Source of the DNA: Prinsepia uniflora
Taxonomy: Eukaryota > Streptophyta > Magnoliopsida > Rosales > Rosaceae
Reading direction: 5' to 3'
NCBI GenBank assembly: GCA_032719365.1
Contig: CM064867.1
Location: forward strand, 61,316,136-61,380,135
Length of the DNA: 64,000 nucleotides
Below are positions 34,858 through 46,269 of the stretch, in pieces. Under the pieces are notes generated by a model. That model saw only the letters and a list, made by a program, of their open reading frames with translations. It made no database searches and had not been told where the DNA came from. Positions within the stretch are counted from its first letter, which is position 1, and every line of letters begins with the position of its first letter. A program made the translations under genes and the position numbers.

Positions 34858-35470
34858 ATATGCTCTTTGAATTTCCGATTTCATCTTGATAGTATATTGA
34901 GTGTATCAACAATGTATCGATGCCGCATGTGTAGTATTACAATGTGTTGATACTACGTAGATATTGTATCAATACTATTTAAGATACTATCGTTATCATG
35001 GAATCAAAATGGGCATTAAAATAGATTGGGGCATGAGAAATTTGATTATTTCATCTTCTTCTACTTCTAGTAATGATCTTCCTCATTTGATATAACAATA
35101 AAAAAATAAAAATAAAAACCTTAGAAATAATTAATTAGAGAAACTCCTCTCTTCACATCTATGTATGATGCGTAGGGTGGAAGAACTCGTCCATACCACA
35201 AATTTCAAGAATTGAAGATGAATTGGGGAGAAAGATAATCTTACCTCAAATTCTAGCATTCCAATTCCATTGGGGGAGAGAAATAACCTTATCTCAAATT
35301 CTAGCGCTCCAATACTGGTCAATTTCACGAAAAGTTAATTATCATTGATATTATGTAAAACGTTTTAGAGAATTCTCGAATTAAGTACAGGTCGCAGAAA
35401 TTTAAAACAACAAGAATAGTCAACCAAATATGTTCTAAGAATTAGACAATTTCAAGCATTAGAATTCAAA

Positions 35471-35501
<31 letters not shown>

Positions 35502-36000
35502 CCATTGTACAAATTTATTCTGATTATAAACTATAAATTTAAATCCTTCGTAAGATAAACCGAGCCTTGTAATTTCAAATGAAATCTGGTAAAGGGGGGG
35601 CCGGGGTTGTCTATGGGTTGTTGACATGAACAAATTTTTGGAACAACAAGAATGGTCAGCTAAATATGTTTGTGGAATTAGACAACTTGAAATTTCCTAA
35701 TGGAGGAAAGTAAATTGAAATATCCTAATTGAGGAAAGTAAATTGAAATTTCCAAATGGGAGAAAAGTAAATCGAAATTTCAAGGCGTTAGTAAATTTCA
35801 AAAAGATTATATATATCCTTGAACCACATGGATTCACACGTATTTTAGGGACAAATTGATTGAAAGAATAATGGCTTGAAAGTTTGTTGTTGTGAGTGGT
35901 GTTCATGCAGGACAACTCGGGGGCTCTAATTTTGCTGTGCATGGTTGTTTTATCCCACTCCATTGTATCCATGGTCATACTTGCTTGTAGCGATACATGA
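34858..36000. other. AT-rich sequence with dispersed repeats
   Basis: 34859-34915 resembles 2292-2345. A (TA)n microsatellite is at 35475-35501. Repeated GGAAAGTAAATTGAAAT units lie at 35704-35775. No gene is seen. Confidence 0.45.
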
Positions 36001-36102
36001 TCAAAAAGGAAAAAGAAACACGGCTTTTTCGGTGGAGGTGGAAGCGGAGGTTGTGGAGGTGGAGGCGGATGCAGAGATGGAGGCGGCGGTGGAGGCTGTT
36101 AA
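36001..36102 (+). pseudogene. C-terminal fragment of a glycine-rich protein
   Basis: One frame reads KKKHGFFGGGGSGG, CGGGGGCRD, GGGGGGC and a stop at 36100-36102, typical of the last exon of plant Cys/Gly-rich proteins. An in-frame TGA a few codons upstream and no recognisable upstream exon suggest a fragment; a spliced short gene cannot be ruled out. Confidence 0.4.
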
Positions 36103-36147
36103 TATTCTTAGAATGAAATTACGTAGCGGATGCATATATACAAAATT

Positions 36148-36508
36148 TTATTAATTCGTCCAATTTTATGTAAGCTAGTTAGAAACATAGCATAAGTGAC
36201 TAAGAATTTTTTTTTTAGTTACTATTGTCCTTGTATATCGTTATTTCTTTATGGACTATATTATACAATAATAGTTTTGTATTAGTTGTTTCATTTATCG
36301 TTATCATGAAAGTTGAAACAAAAGTGGTATGGATCATATTTGTAGTGTACTTGTTGATCGTATTTATTACACATGCATGTATTGAATATCAATTTATATA
36401 ATTATTGAGTTTTACGTGCTGGAATTTGAAAGTTTAGGTTAAGAGCTAGCCACAATTGAGTCCCATTTTAGAGATGAAAGAGTGCCATTTTTGGTTTATA
36501 AAAAGTGG
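36148..36508 (+). repeat. Dispersed repeat, copy 2
   Basis: Partner of 9647-10020, here running directly into LINE sequence. Confidence 0.7.
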
Positions 36509-37005
36509 TACCAACCAGAAATTCACGTGGAGAGGAATTCGAGGTGACAATATGATTGTCCAAGAAGGGCTAGATAGAGGTTCGGTAATTGCTGATTGGC
36601 AGACTTGGTGGCCATCCACTGTTGTTTCCCATTTACCTGCAATTGGGTCTGACTATTACCATATTCTTATTGGCTTGGAGCCTAAAAATAGAAGGGGAGG
36701 AAGACCTTCAAATTCGAGGCTTATTTGATTGAGGAATCTGATTGTGTTGATGTGGTGAATTATGGTTGGGGAAGTCAATCTTACATCGCAGAGTGGCCTT
36801 GGAAGAATATGCTCTCTTCTTGTAAGGATGCTCTCATTAATTGGAGTAGGTGTAGGTTCCCAAATAACAAACAGCGAATTGAGGTGTTAATGCAAGAGCT
36901 GGATCAACTTCATCATAACTGGGAGGACAACTATGCACTTATGGTACCTTAAAGCAGGAGATTGGGAGGCTCTAGAGACTTGAAGAGAAGTATTGTTCAT
37001 TTTTC
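36500..37005 (+). pseudogene. Fragment of a LINE (L1-type) ORF2, end of the endonuclease domain
   Basis: The frame reads KFTWRGIRGDN, QEGLDRGSVIADWQ and SHLPAIGSDYYHILI (the SDH-type motif is altered to SDY), then in another frame IEESDCVDVV, KDALINWSRCRF and LMQELDQLHHNWE. This is the C-terminal part of the apurinic endonuclease domain and the linker to RT. A frameshift lies near 36715, and the match ends at EEKY near 36990. No RT domain follows. Confidence 0.8.
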
Positions 37006-37058
37006 CTATTGGGATACTCCCCCATGCCTCAATTTTCCTTGTGTTCTGTCAACACCAG

Positions 37059-37299
37059 TGACAGAACCCAACCCTAAGTTCCGTGAAAATCGGACTAGTG
37101 CTACTCCCGTCTGAGAACTCTTGTCAAGCAAGAGATTTTTTTTTCTCAATTTTTACCGTATTTTCACCTAAATATATTAACCAAACAGAATCCATTTCTT
37201 ATAGGGTACGACCCTCTTCCAACCCACTAACCTTATTAAGGAGAGGAGATTTATCACTTATAATTCTCTTTCGAACCTTTTTCGTTAACTAGTTTAGTA
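37059..37299 (-). repeat. Remnant LTR tip
   Basis: It starts TGACAGAACCC and has ACTCCCGTCTGA about 40 bases later, as in the other LTR tips. The rest is diverged. Solo LTR E inserted into it. Confidence 0.55.
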
Positions 37300-37304
37300 A
37301 GTAA

Positions 37305-40300
37305 TTTCAGGACCCACCCCAAATCCCCCGGGATTAACGTGGGACATGCCTGATCCCGTCTGACACGAAGTGTCAGACCAGGGAAATTCTGTCCTTAGCC
37401 CAACCGGGACTACCAGAGAGCGCCAAGATCTAGATGAGGAATGTGATGTCTCAGTCTCTGCTACAGCCCGCATTCGCGATCAACCTGAAAGGAATTCAAA
37501 ACATCAAAACTGTGAGTAGACAAAACAAAGATTTTATAAAAACATTTTCATAAAAAGTCCTTTACACCTTTCACTAAAAAGTATGCATGTATTCGGAAAC
37601 CATTTATCAAACCGTTTATTAGGGCCTTAGCCCAAAATCCAAAATAAGGAAACCCATAACGAGTCTCCTTCCATATCATGAAACATAGGGTCTCAGCCCA
37701 AATCCAATACACGTGGGTCTCAGCCCAAAATCATCTCCGTGAAATCTCATACACATATACACATATACATATATAATCCATCCTAGACATTGTCTGATGT
37801 CAACTCGGGGCCCACAACCCCTAGGGAACTAATCCCTGATATATGTCACGATTTCTATATATAAGTATGCATACTACTCGGGGTCTCACTCCGAATCTAC
37901 CCACAGTAATTCTCCATCTGGGAGGCTCTGTCTCGGGATCTAGTCCGGGCGTCTCTCTGGATCAGGTCCTAGACTCTATCATATCTCCCACTCCTGGAAT
38001 GTACTCCTCTAGGATCACTCATTCCAGGTAGTGGATCGTGACTCTCCAAGTCGACGTCTGGAGGAGACCAATCAACTCATAAAGGAGGGTATATACATAC
38101 TAATATAAAAATAGCACTCGGGACTCACGCCCGATAACATAAGTCAACTGGGTCTCTAGTCCAATTTCACAGTTTAATTGGGCTTCCAGCCCGAACTCAA
38201 AGTCAACTGGGCATCGAATCCGATATCTCAGGGTCAGTCACGATTCCGATCATAGTGATGCGTGTAACCATCAATCCAGGACCGCCCCCAATTTTGGTAT
38301 GTCGCTGTGAACATATCAACTTCCACGACTACCTCTAGAGAATGGTGCACACGTCACCAACCGATCTCCCAAACCGTCAGCACTACGAAGTCGAGTCTCT
38401 AGTGGCTGCTCGACAACGGAATATGCATCGTGACCCTCCAGAAGGAACACATCCCTAGTTTGGAGGCGAGCGTTATATCGTCCGTCGTCGTGCACACAGC
38501 ACCCGTCGCGACCACGACTCAGACCCGTAGGTCATCAATAGGGCCAAATTCCCGAGTCAAAACCAAAACCAAATGGGTCTCATGCCCCTTTTTTACCTTT
38601 TCAAAACCATTTCATTTAAAACTGAAACCATAAACGCGTATAAGCACGTATAAAACAGAAAACCTCGAAATACATGCAAATACGTAAACACACACACAAA
38701 TGCACTCATGGCATCACAAAACATGTATTAAAACACTTATAAAACATTTATGCATGCACCAATTCATAAACTAAAGTCCACTCATAGACCGTCCGAGCTA
38801 CCGCCTCGATATGCGTGTCGTACGCCTTCCCGGGTCAATCACCGTCACCGGGACTCCCAAACCTGTCCAAATCACTTTATAGGGTTACTAACTACTTAAT
38901 TAGCCCCTCACTAAAGCCCCTTAATTTTCCGAGATTTTTAACTATTTTTAAACGCGACCCTAAACCTTCGGGAATCGCGAACTATATCGAGACGATGTCC
39001 GATCGACTCGAAACCAGTCCCAAAATGTTCGTTACATCGAATAGATGATTTCACATGTTGGAAGTTTCCCCAAAAACCTCCCCACTCGCCACCACGCGCC
39101 GCCTGAAGGCCCTGCGCGTTGGCTTCACGCGCCTGCACAGGGTCATCCCTGTCCTCCAGTCGACCGGGTCCGACCAACTGGACCAGCGTGACCGGTCCAG
39201 GGCTATTCCTTCTTCATTTTTCATCTGTTATCTTCCAATCCAATTGTAACGACCCGTCCTGGAATTCGGGATTAGATTACTGACTAATCATGATTAGCAG
39301 GGTTAATCGGTGATTAGTTGGGACGTCACGAGTTCATAGACAGGTGGCGCGTTCGATTCCGACGTTCGTGGTGAAAGTTATGACGTTCGGAAGTCCAAGG
39401 GCATTTTCGTAATTTGGACGAAATAAGGGAAAATGTTGACTTTTTGATCGGGAGGTCTGATGGCTGAGGGCCAATGACCGTTAGGAAGGTCTCGATGCTC
39501 TGAGTCCGTAGGTAGGCGGCACGCGTCGATCGGAGTCCGAATGACCAAGTTAGGGTCACGGAGGTTGGAGGGCATTTTGGTCATTTTATCAACTGGGTAT
39601 TGTTCACCACCGTGGGAGACAACCTGCACGGCCATGCCGAGGGTGTTTGTGCGTACAAATTGTTTATGGAACCCATTTGCTCGTGATGGGTGCTAGTGGA
39701 CTTAGGGAATTGTTTATGTGACTGAGTGGGAAGCAATTGTGCCTGGAGTGGTGAGATGCTGTGCACAGGCTGGTGTTTTTGAGGTAAGAAAAACAGAGTG
39801 GGCAGGCGTTCGATTGTGCACGGGTGAGGTTGGAATTGGAGCGCTGTTGTGGTCTGTGTGTTTATGCAGTTAACGTGGGAGAAGGGACAGAAGGCAGAGT
39901 ACGGTTGTGCTGGTTGTAGTGCAGTGCGGGGAACAAGTGGCGCTGAGACGTTTGAAATGGGAAAAACATAGACTGTTGGACCATTTCTATTTCGACCCCC
40001 TCAATAGCGGTTTTGGGAGTAACGTGTGAGTTGGGGGAGAATGAGAGAAGTAGAAAAATTAAAATGGTAAGGAAAAACTGGGAGAGGGACCCCAGTAACA
40101 CAGAACCCGCCCAGAAATTCCAGTTACGAACTCAAAATGAATTTTGATTTTGGACGGAAAATTGATGGAATCAGAGGTGAGTCTGATCTTCTTGACGTCC
40201 AGACGAGTCGAACGGGATCAACAGTGAAGGAAATGGTGAAGGGTAGAGGCCAGACGGTTCTTGAGTTCAGCTGGTGAGATTCCAGTTGGGGTGGAAGGCT

Positions 40301-43300
40301 TAGACGGTTTGGAGCTTGCAATTGAGGTCGAAGAACGGTTTCTGGTGATCCTGCAAAGTTTCTGAGTGAAGCAATTGAAGAAAACGATGAGTATTGGTGC
40401 ACTTCCAGTGATGAACGGTTGTCGGTTGTTCATCGAAAAATCGAGCTGGGATGGACGGATTAAGGTAAGGGTTGTTGAAACATAAGTTACAGAACCGTAA
40501 TTAGGATTATGAGGATGCTCTAGACTGAAACAATTTAGGGAAACAACTTGAGATTCGCAGGGATCAAAACGGGTCATGTTGCGGGTCGAACAACCCGATT
40601 GTAGGCTTGTCGGGTTGGGACGATGACTGTTGATGTTACTGTAGCTAGCGCGTAGGTGTCACGCGTAGCCACTCACGGCGGCGCGTGACGGCGCGTGGGA
40701 CGGTTTTTTAAGGTGAGTTCAAAACGACTTTTGTCCTACACAATGTAACGAACATTTTAACGCTAGTTTCGAATTTATCGGACACCGTTTCGATGTTGTT
40801 CCGAGGGTCCGAAGATTTATGTTACGTTGTAATTAACGATTAATTCCCCGAAAAATTATGAGAAATTAGTATGTTGTTATCTAAGCCCTTAGTGACACTA
40901 AAGTATGTTTTCGGACAGGATTTGAAATTTCTGGAAAATATTGGAAATTACGGAACCGCGTGCGGCGCGAAACCGAGCCTTAAGAATAGTGGGTGAGTGG
41001 ACGTTGCTTTCCAAATTTGATGCATGCATAAATATTTCTATGATTATGATTATGAATGGTGATTGATTTCGATTCCCGTATTTATACGTATTTTTTATAT
41101 GCATACGAAATTGCACGTATTTCGAGACTATGGTTTCTTTTATGATTGACGATGGTTTAATGAATGACTTTATGGGATTTGTGCGTATTATGTTTTTAAG
41201 ATGTTGGATTCGGTTATGAGCATGGTTCACGGTTTTGACACGTATGTCGAGAATGACACGGTTTTGCACGTTTTACGAGTTTTTGAGTATGTTTTGATTG
41301 GACCGTGATTTTGGTGATTATGATTGTGGTTTTGATGTTTTGCTAATGAGATTTGAGAAATTAAGTGATTTCAAGGAATTAAAATGGATTTTGAAAAAGG
41401 TGATTTCGGGCTTGATGCTCGGGGCATAAAAGTAACTTTGATTAACGAGATTTCGGTTTTCGGAAATTTAAAGCAGATTCTTAGTTTGGGTTCGGGATGA
41501 TGTTTCCGGATGCCGGCTTACGGAATCATTATTGCGAATTCGAATTCGGGAATGGAAGAGGATTTAATAAAGTGATTTGGTATGATTATACATGCCCTGT
41601 GTTTAATGATAATTTGATTATGTTTGTGAAGTATGTGGAAGTTCGGACCATGAGTCCTGTTGTGAAAAACGTGATTTTGGGATGGATCCCACGTTGTTGT
41701 GTTTGACAAATGTTTTCGGTTTAAAGACCCATTGAAAACTGTTTTTGGTTTAATGACCTGGTGCTATTGCTGGAGCACATTTTGAGTTTAAAGACTCGGT
41801 TAATTGATGACGAGCGAGGGCCCTTAATGAGTTTAAAGACTTGTGAGTTTAAAGACTCGGTTATTGTGATACCCCTGAGGCCTATTGAATATGTTTTGAG
41901 TTTAAAGACTCGTTGATATCCCGGGAAGGCCTGATTATGCGCATGGTTTTGAGTTTAATGACTCGGGCGCACTTGATAACCAGCAAACTGATTGATTGTG
42001 ATTCATTGATATTCTATGATGTTCAGATGTGTTGGGCAGTGGCCCGGTTAGGTGGTTGATGGTTTTGGATTATGTGGTGTACTTGGTTTTCATTCGTGGT
42101 TTTCGGCTGAGGCCCCAAGATTTAGACATGGAAAATGTTTTCATTCTTGGAGGGCTAAGCCCCCAAGATTTAGACATGGAAAATGTTTTGATTTCCATAT
42201 ACAGATTTCTTGTGTTAAAAATGTAACGGTTTGCTAAACGATTTTTTGTATGCATGCATTATTTTTACGTGGAGGGTAAAAACGTCTTTCTATAACGGTT
42301 TTTATAAAATGATTTATTTTTGTCCACTCACACCTTTTGGTTTTTATTGACCCTCCAGGTCGTGGCGCGTTGTTCGAGGTTGTTCGAGGGGCGGAGGAAT
42401 GTGTAAGCACGTGTGGCTATCCCTGGTTTGGCAAGTACTGAGGGTAACTTGGGAATCTCAATCGTCTTGCTAGACGGGAACAGGACCGGGCACGGTTAAC
42501 AATGCCCTTTTCGGGGGCAATCTTGTCACCAATTCCAATCTTCCTATCTCCATCCTAGAAACCTATTGGTGTGATTAAAACCACGAAAAACCCACAAAAC
42601 CTCACCGGTTCGATTCCTCCCTCACGGTTCAAATTTTCCAGTTTTCTCTCTAGGCTCCTCAGCCATCAACCACCACCCAAAATCATCCCTAAACCTTCCT
42701 AACAACCTAACAAACCTATTCTAATCAACTAAAACCGTCTACAACGTTCAAAATCAAAAATAAGAAAAATCAAGCAAAATCGGGCTTACCTTGCATGAGG
42801 TTCCTCTGCTGTCCATGGCGGCGACCATCCTCACGGCCTCACTTCACTCTCTTGGCCTCACACATGATCAGATGGGGAAGGGATAGGATTGGGGTCGAAG
42901 GGTTGCTCGGGTTGGTGGGGAAATGATCGAATAGAAAAGAGGAAGGGATATGCATGAACGAGAAAATGATGGGTAATGGATGAATGACACTTGTCATTCA
43001 TCCATTGGCCCTGTCCTAAAAATCTGGGCCAACTTAATACCAAATGGCCTCCGTCTCATAAAGCGTGCAATAGTTCGTTCGAACTTTCGTCAACCATAAT
43101 TTTTTCATCGAACGTCCGAATTCAACGTGCCGCCTGTCTACGAACTCGTATCGACTCGATCTACGTAACGGTCCTCAGTCCTCGACCAACGGACCTCCCG
43201 GGTCCAAAGTCAACTTTTCACCCTCGTTCAGGGGCAAAATCGTAATTTTGCCCTGAACGTCCGTTAATCACCGATTAGCCTCGCTAATCCGTCATTAATT

Positions 43301-43337
43301 CTTAATTAATCCTTAAAATTAGGAACAGGTCGTTACA
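37305..43337 (-). mobile_element. Solo LTR E, interrupted by solo LTR F
   Basis: Own sequence is 37305-39244 plus 42534-43337 (2744 bp), flanked by AGTAA at 37300-37304 and 43338-43342. Its tip reads TTTCAGGACCC, one base off the norm, and it ends GGTCGTTACA. It has the GTCTGACAC hairpin (37356-37376), CATGCA boxes and the palindrome variant at 42978-43003. Confidence 0.88.
39245..42528 (+). mobile_element. Solo LTR F, opposite orientation, nested in E
   Basis: 3284 bp from TGTAACGACCCG to CTTGTCA, with CCAAT at 39240-39244 and 42529-42533. It has inverted versions of the family landmarks, including GAGTTTAAAGACTC units (41716-41960). Open frames on its minus strand (39862-40577) have no motif and are not genes. 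Confidence 0.9.
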
Positions 43338-43342
43338 AGTAA

Positions 43343-43642
43343 TATATCGACTTAAGAAAACTATTACAAATTTATTAATACTTACTTATAATCAAGTCTT
43401 TTTCACAAGCAACCCATACCATAATACTCAGCCATATTCTTTGCATAAACAATACTCATAATAAAACCCTATTCCTATTACCTTATTACTTCATAATTTC
43501 TCATAACCACCAACAATTTATTCATCATACCCTTACAAATTCAAATTAACACTTTCAGTTCTTTAATTCACCATTATAGTTCATTAATAACCCAAATAAT
43601 ATTAGGTTAACACAACTAATTTCTAAGAATTAACATTTTCAT
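43343..43642. other. AT-rich sequence, no gene seen
   Basis: Probably the rest of the older element that E hit; no motif is recognisable. Confidence 0.35.
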
Positions 43643-43893
43643 GAAATGATTGAGAAGAATCTAGAGATCTACATTGATGATGTCATGGTGAAGTCCCAAG
43701 GTACGGAAAAACATATCAATGATCTTCAACAAGCTTTTTTGAAGATGAGACATCATAGGTTGAAGATGAACCCCAAAAAATGTGCATTAGGAGTATAAGC
43801 ATGAAACTTGTTGGGTTTCTTGGTCCATCAGAGAGGAATTGAGGTGGATAAGAACAAAGTCAAAGAAATCATAGATTAACCTCCATCCAAAAA
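43643..43893 (+). pseudogene. RT fragment of a Tat/Ogre-type Ty3/gypsy element
   Basis: The frame reads EMIEKNLEIYIDDVMVKSQ, LKMNPKKCALGV and LLGFLVHQRGIEVDKNKVKEI, with stops after CALGV. The IYIDDVMVKS catalytic motif and QRGIEVD are typical of Tat/Ogre elements and differ from element B. Only the palm end is kept. Confidence 0.8.
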
Positions 43894-44870
43894 TAAAAAA
43901 CAACTCCATAGCAACCGGGAAGGTCACAGGCACATTAGACAGCAAGTCCCGAGTAGCGATTGCTAACTTTGGGTCAGAAGTCCCCACACGAAACGATGTT
44001 CCACCATTCACCCCTCGCACATGCGGTGTAGGAATGGCATGGCAGAAACCTAGCTGACGAGTAAAGTAATTTGGTTGATACATTTCAAAGCCAAGGGACG
44101 ACCTATTGGTCATGCCACCACCTTTCAGGAGATCTCGAGTAAGGATGCAACTCATGAAATCTCGAGCTTGGATCCTTTTGCAAACTGGATCTGTAGACAA
44201 ACAAAGAAAACCTCCCTTTCGGAACCATGGAAATTTTCTGATCACAATTGCCTCCCAATGGTCTCGAGGATGAGAAAACAACATACAAAGGAAGGACATG
44301 TACTTTCTAGTGGAGAATGAGAGGGGTGATAAGGTCATCACTAGTTGAAGAACTATCGAACGCATGACACTGTACATGTGGGCTAGAGCAAGAGGCCCCA
44401 GAGCTATGTTTAAATGGGATGCCAACACTTCAGCTAGTGGGGACCATTACAGTATTGGACTCCTCTTGGTATTAGAAAACACGAACTAGTCAAGCCATAA
44501 GAGGTAGAACTAGATTTTCTCGTAAATTGACCCCATGTAAGGACATGAGAACCCAAGATTTTAAAACTAACTTTTAGTCTTGAGATACCCGTTCCCGTCA
44601 AATGGGCAGAAGACAAACAGGAATTGGGAGAAAATAAGCACCAAGGGGATGTCTGGAGGAAACATGATGATTGAAGGGCCATGATCCCCATTCGAGTTGG
44701 CCAAAAGGAAAAGTAAAGTTAGCAACATCCTCCGATAGGGACAGCCCGAGCAGAACTACCATATCTAGGAGGGTCGGCATTATGGGTCCAACTCGAAAAT
44801 CAAACATGTTTATGTTGTTGCTTCAGAAGCATAGAGCTAAGCACAGAAGACTAGAATCAGAAGTAATGGA
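43894..44870 (-). pseudogene. Plant mobile domain (PMD) protein pseudogene
   Basis: On the minus strand, FDFRVGPIMPTLLDMVVLLGLSL (about 44805-44735) resembles the PMD entry motif (hydrophobic-x-PT-LxDVxxLxGL). Later frames give LNIALGPLALAHMYS, HPRDHWEAIVIRKFP and EMYQPNYFTRQLGFCHAIPTP, again PMD-like. The pieces lie in three frames with stops between, so it is broken. PMD proteins occur in host silencing factors (MAIN family) and inside transposons; given the neighbours a transposon origin is likelier. Confidence 0.6.
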
Positions 44871-44899
44871 AAGAGTGGAAAGACTCACAAAATGATATA

Positions 44900-45427
44900 T
44901 GTCGTTGCTCCAGATCTCCTCCCAGTACATCTGTTGCATCTTGTGGACCTATTGTTTCCAAGGACATGGAAGGTTCAGATGACCCAGCAAAGGGAAGAGA
45001 GCTTCCATATAGGGTCCAGGTTTTCCCATGGAAATTACTTCCATTGATATATGGGAGGAGTTTGGAAGTTTCTTAAGTGAAGATTGGGAGGTCTTGTCTT
45101 GCCCGAATGAGAGCCCTTCTAGTAAGGACCAAGAGCTAAACGGTAATCTAAATCAGTCACAAGACAAGAACCATGAATAACTTCACCATCGTCTTTAAGG
45201 AACTCCAAAATATCACAAGAAGCTTTTGAATAAGGTTCAAAGCCCAGACTACAGACCTAGGGAGTCGTAACAGTGGGTAAAGATAGAGGTGGAGCAAAGA
45301 GATGGGGCAAGGAAGTGATAGTGTGAATCACATGAATTTAAAATGCTTTACACCCGAAAAAAATCCCTTCTAGGCCCAAGACAAACACAAGCCCAGCCCA
45401 ACCAGCTAGGAAGAAAACATGGGCGGT
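44900..45427. other. No recognisable feature
   Basis: Mixed composition; it may be the upstream part of the PMD pseudogene. Nothing else can be supported. Confidence 0.3.
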
Positions 45428-45748
45428 TGTAATGCCCCGAAAATTTGAGAAATGAAAGATGATGATTTGCCCCCTATAGGGTCAAAAAATGACTTTTTTT
45501 CAGGAGACCTTTTGGATGTTCTGAAAGAACTGTTATGAAGGTCTCAAACTCTTGAATACGTAAACAACTGGTACGCCAAAAAAGGAGTTCAAATAAGATC
45601 GATATGAGCCAAAATAAGTAGGGGCATTATGATAATTTTCCTTAACAGTAATTTGGTAATTTTACGTTTGTGACAAATGTGTGTTGTTTAGAAAATTCTC
45701 TAAGTTTCCCTCCATAGTTTCTCCCACCGACATACTACCTTATAAAAG

Positions 45749-45750
<2 letters not shown>

Positions 45751-45805
<55 letters not shown>
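45751..45805. repeat. (GT)27 microsatellite
   Basis: An uninterrupted GT run directly after a TATAAAAG box. Confidence 0.97.
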
Positions 45806-45806
<1 letters not shown>

Positions 45807-45904
45807 TGCTTCTGTGGTGCCTAGTCGAAAAAAGGAAAGGCTAGGAGAAAAACCACCTAAGAAAAAAAGAGAAAAGAGAAGGAGAGGGAGAAAGGAAGAA
45901 GGAA

Positions 45905-45907
<3 letters not shown>

Positions 45908-45993
<86 letters not shown>
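45908..45993. repeat. (GA)n microsatellite, about 42 units
   Basis: A pure GA run that ends in AGAG followed by GTAAGAAA, a donor-like splice site. GA runs are common in plant 5' leaders. Confidence 0.97.
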
Positions 45994-45995
<2 letters not shown>

Positions 45996-46269
45996 AGAAA
46001 GAGATGAAGTTAGTGTAGGAAAAGAGAAAGCACAGTAAGGAATGGTTTGGACTCGTGAGCTTCAGTTTTCGGGTCCATGGTTTAAAGCTTGGAAACGAGG
46101 GAACAAGCACGCTAACGTCTCTCTAGAGGTCTCACGATTATTTTGAGATAGAGAGAGATGATTTTGGACACTAGGGATCCCGTTGACATGGTTGAGTAAC
46201 CATGGCCGAACTTGAAAGGTAATTTGTTTTTACGTTCTAGCGTGATTTACGTAGTTTTAAGATTACAGA

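Larger units (their letters stand above)
45428..46269 (+). mobile_element. LTR-like sequence of another gypsy family, host of element G
   Basis: It begins TGTAATGCCCCGAAA, a common plant gypsy LTR start, and keeps the order seen in other LTRs (restriction to short AT-rich text, then a TATA box). TATAAAAG is at 45741-45748. It is interrupted at 46270 by G and continues at 50875; its far end was not found. Confidence 0.5.

Noticed and set aside
35945..36154. Val/Glu-rich frame (VEVEAEVVEVEAD)
   Set aside because: Other-frame shadow of the GGT/GGA-rich glycine-rich-protein fragment.
39862..40577. Two overlapping minus-strand frames of 79-119 codons
   Set aside because: They lie inside solo LTR F, have no motif and are not kept open in the other LTR copies.
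45751..46110. Open frames rich in Cys-Val, Glu-Arg or Leu-Ser
   Set aside because: They are translations of GT and GA microsatellites.
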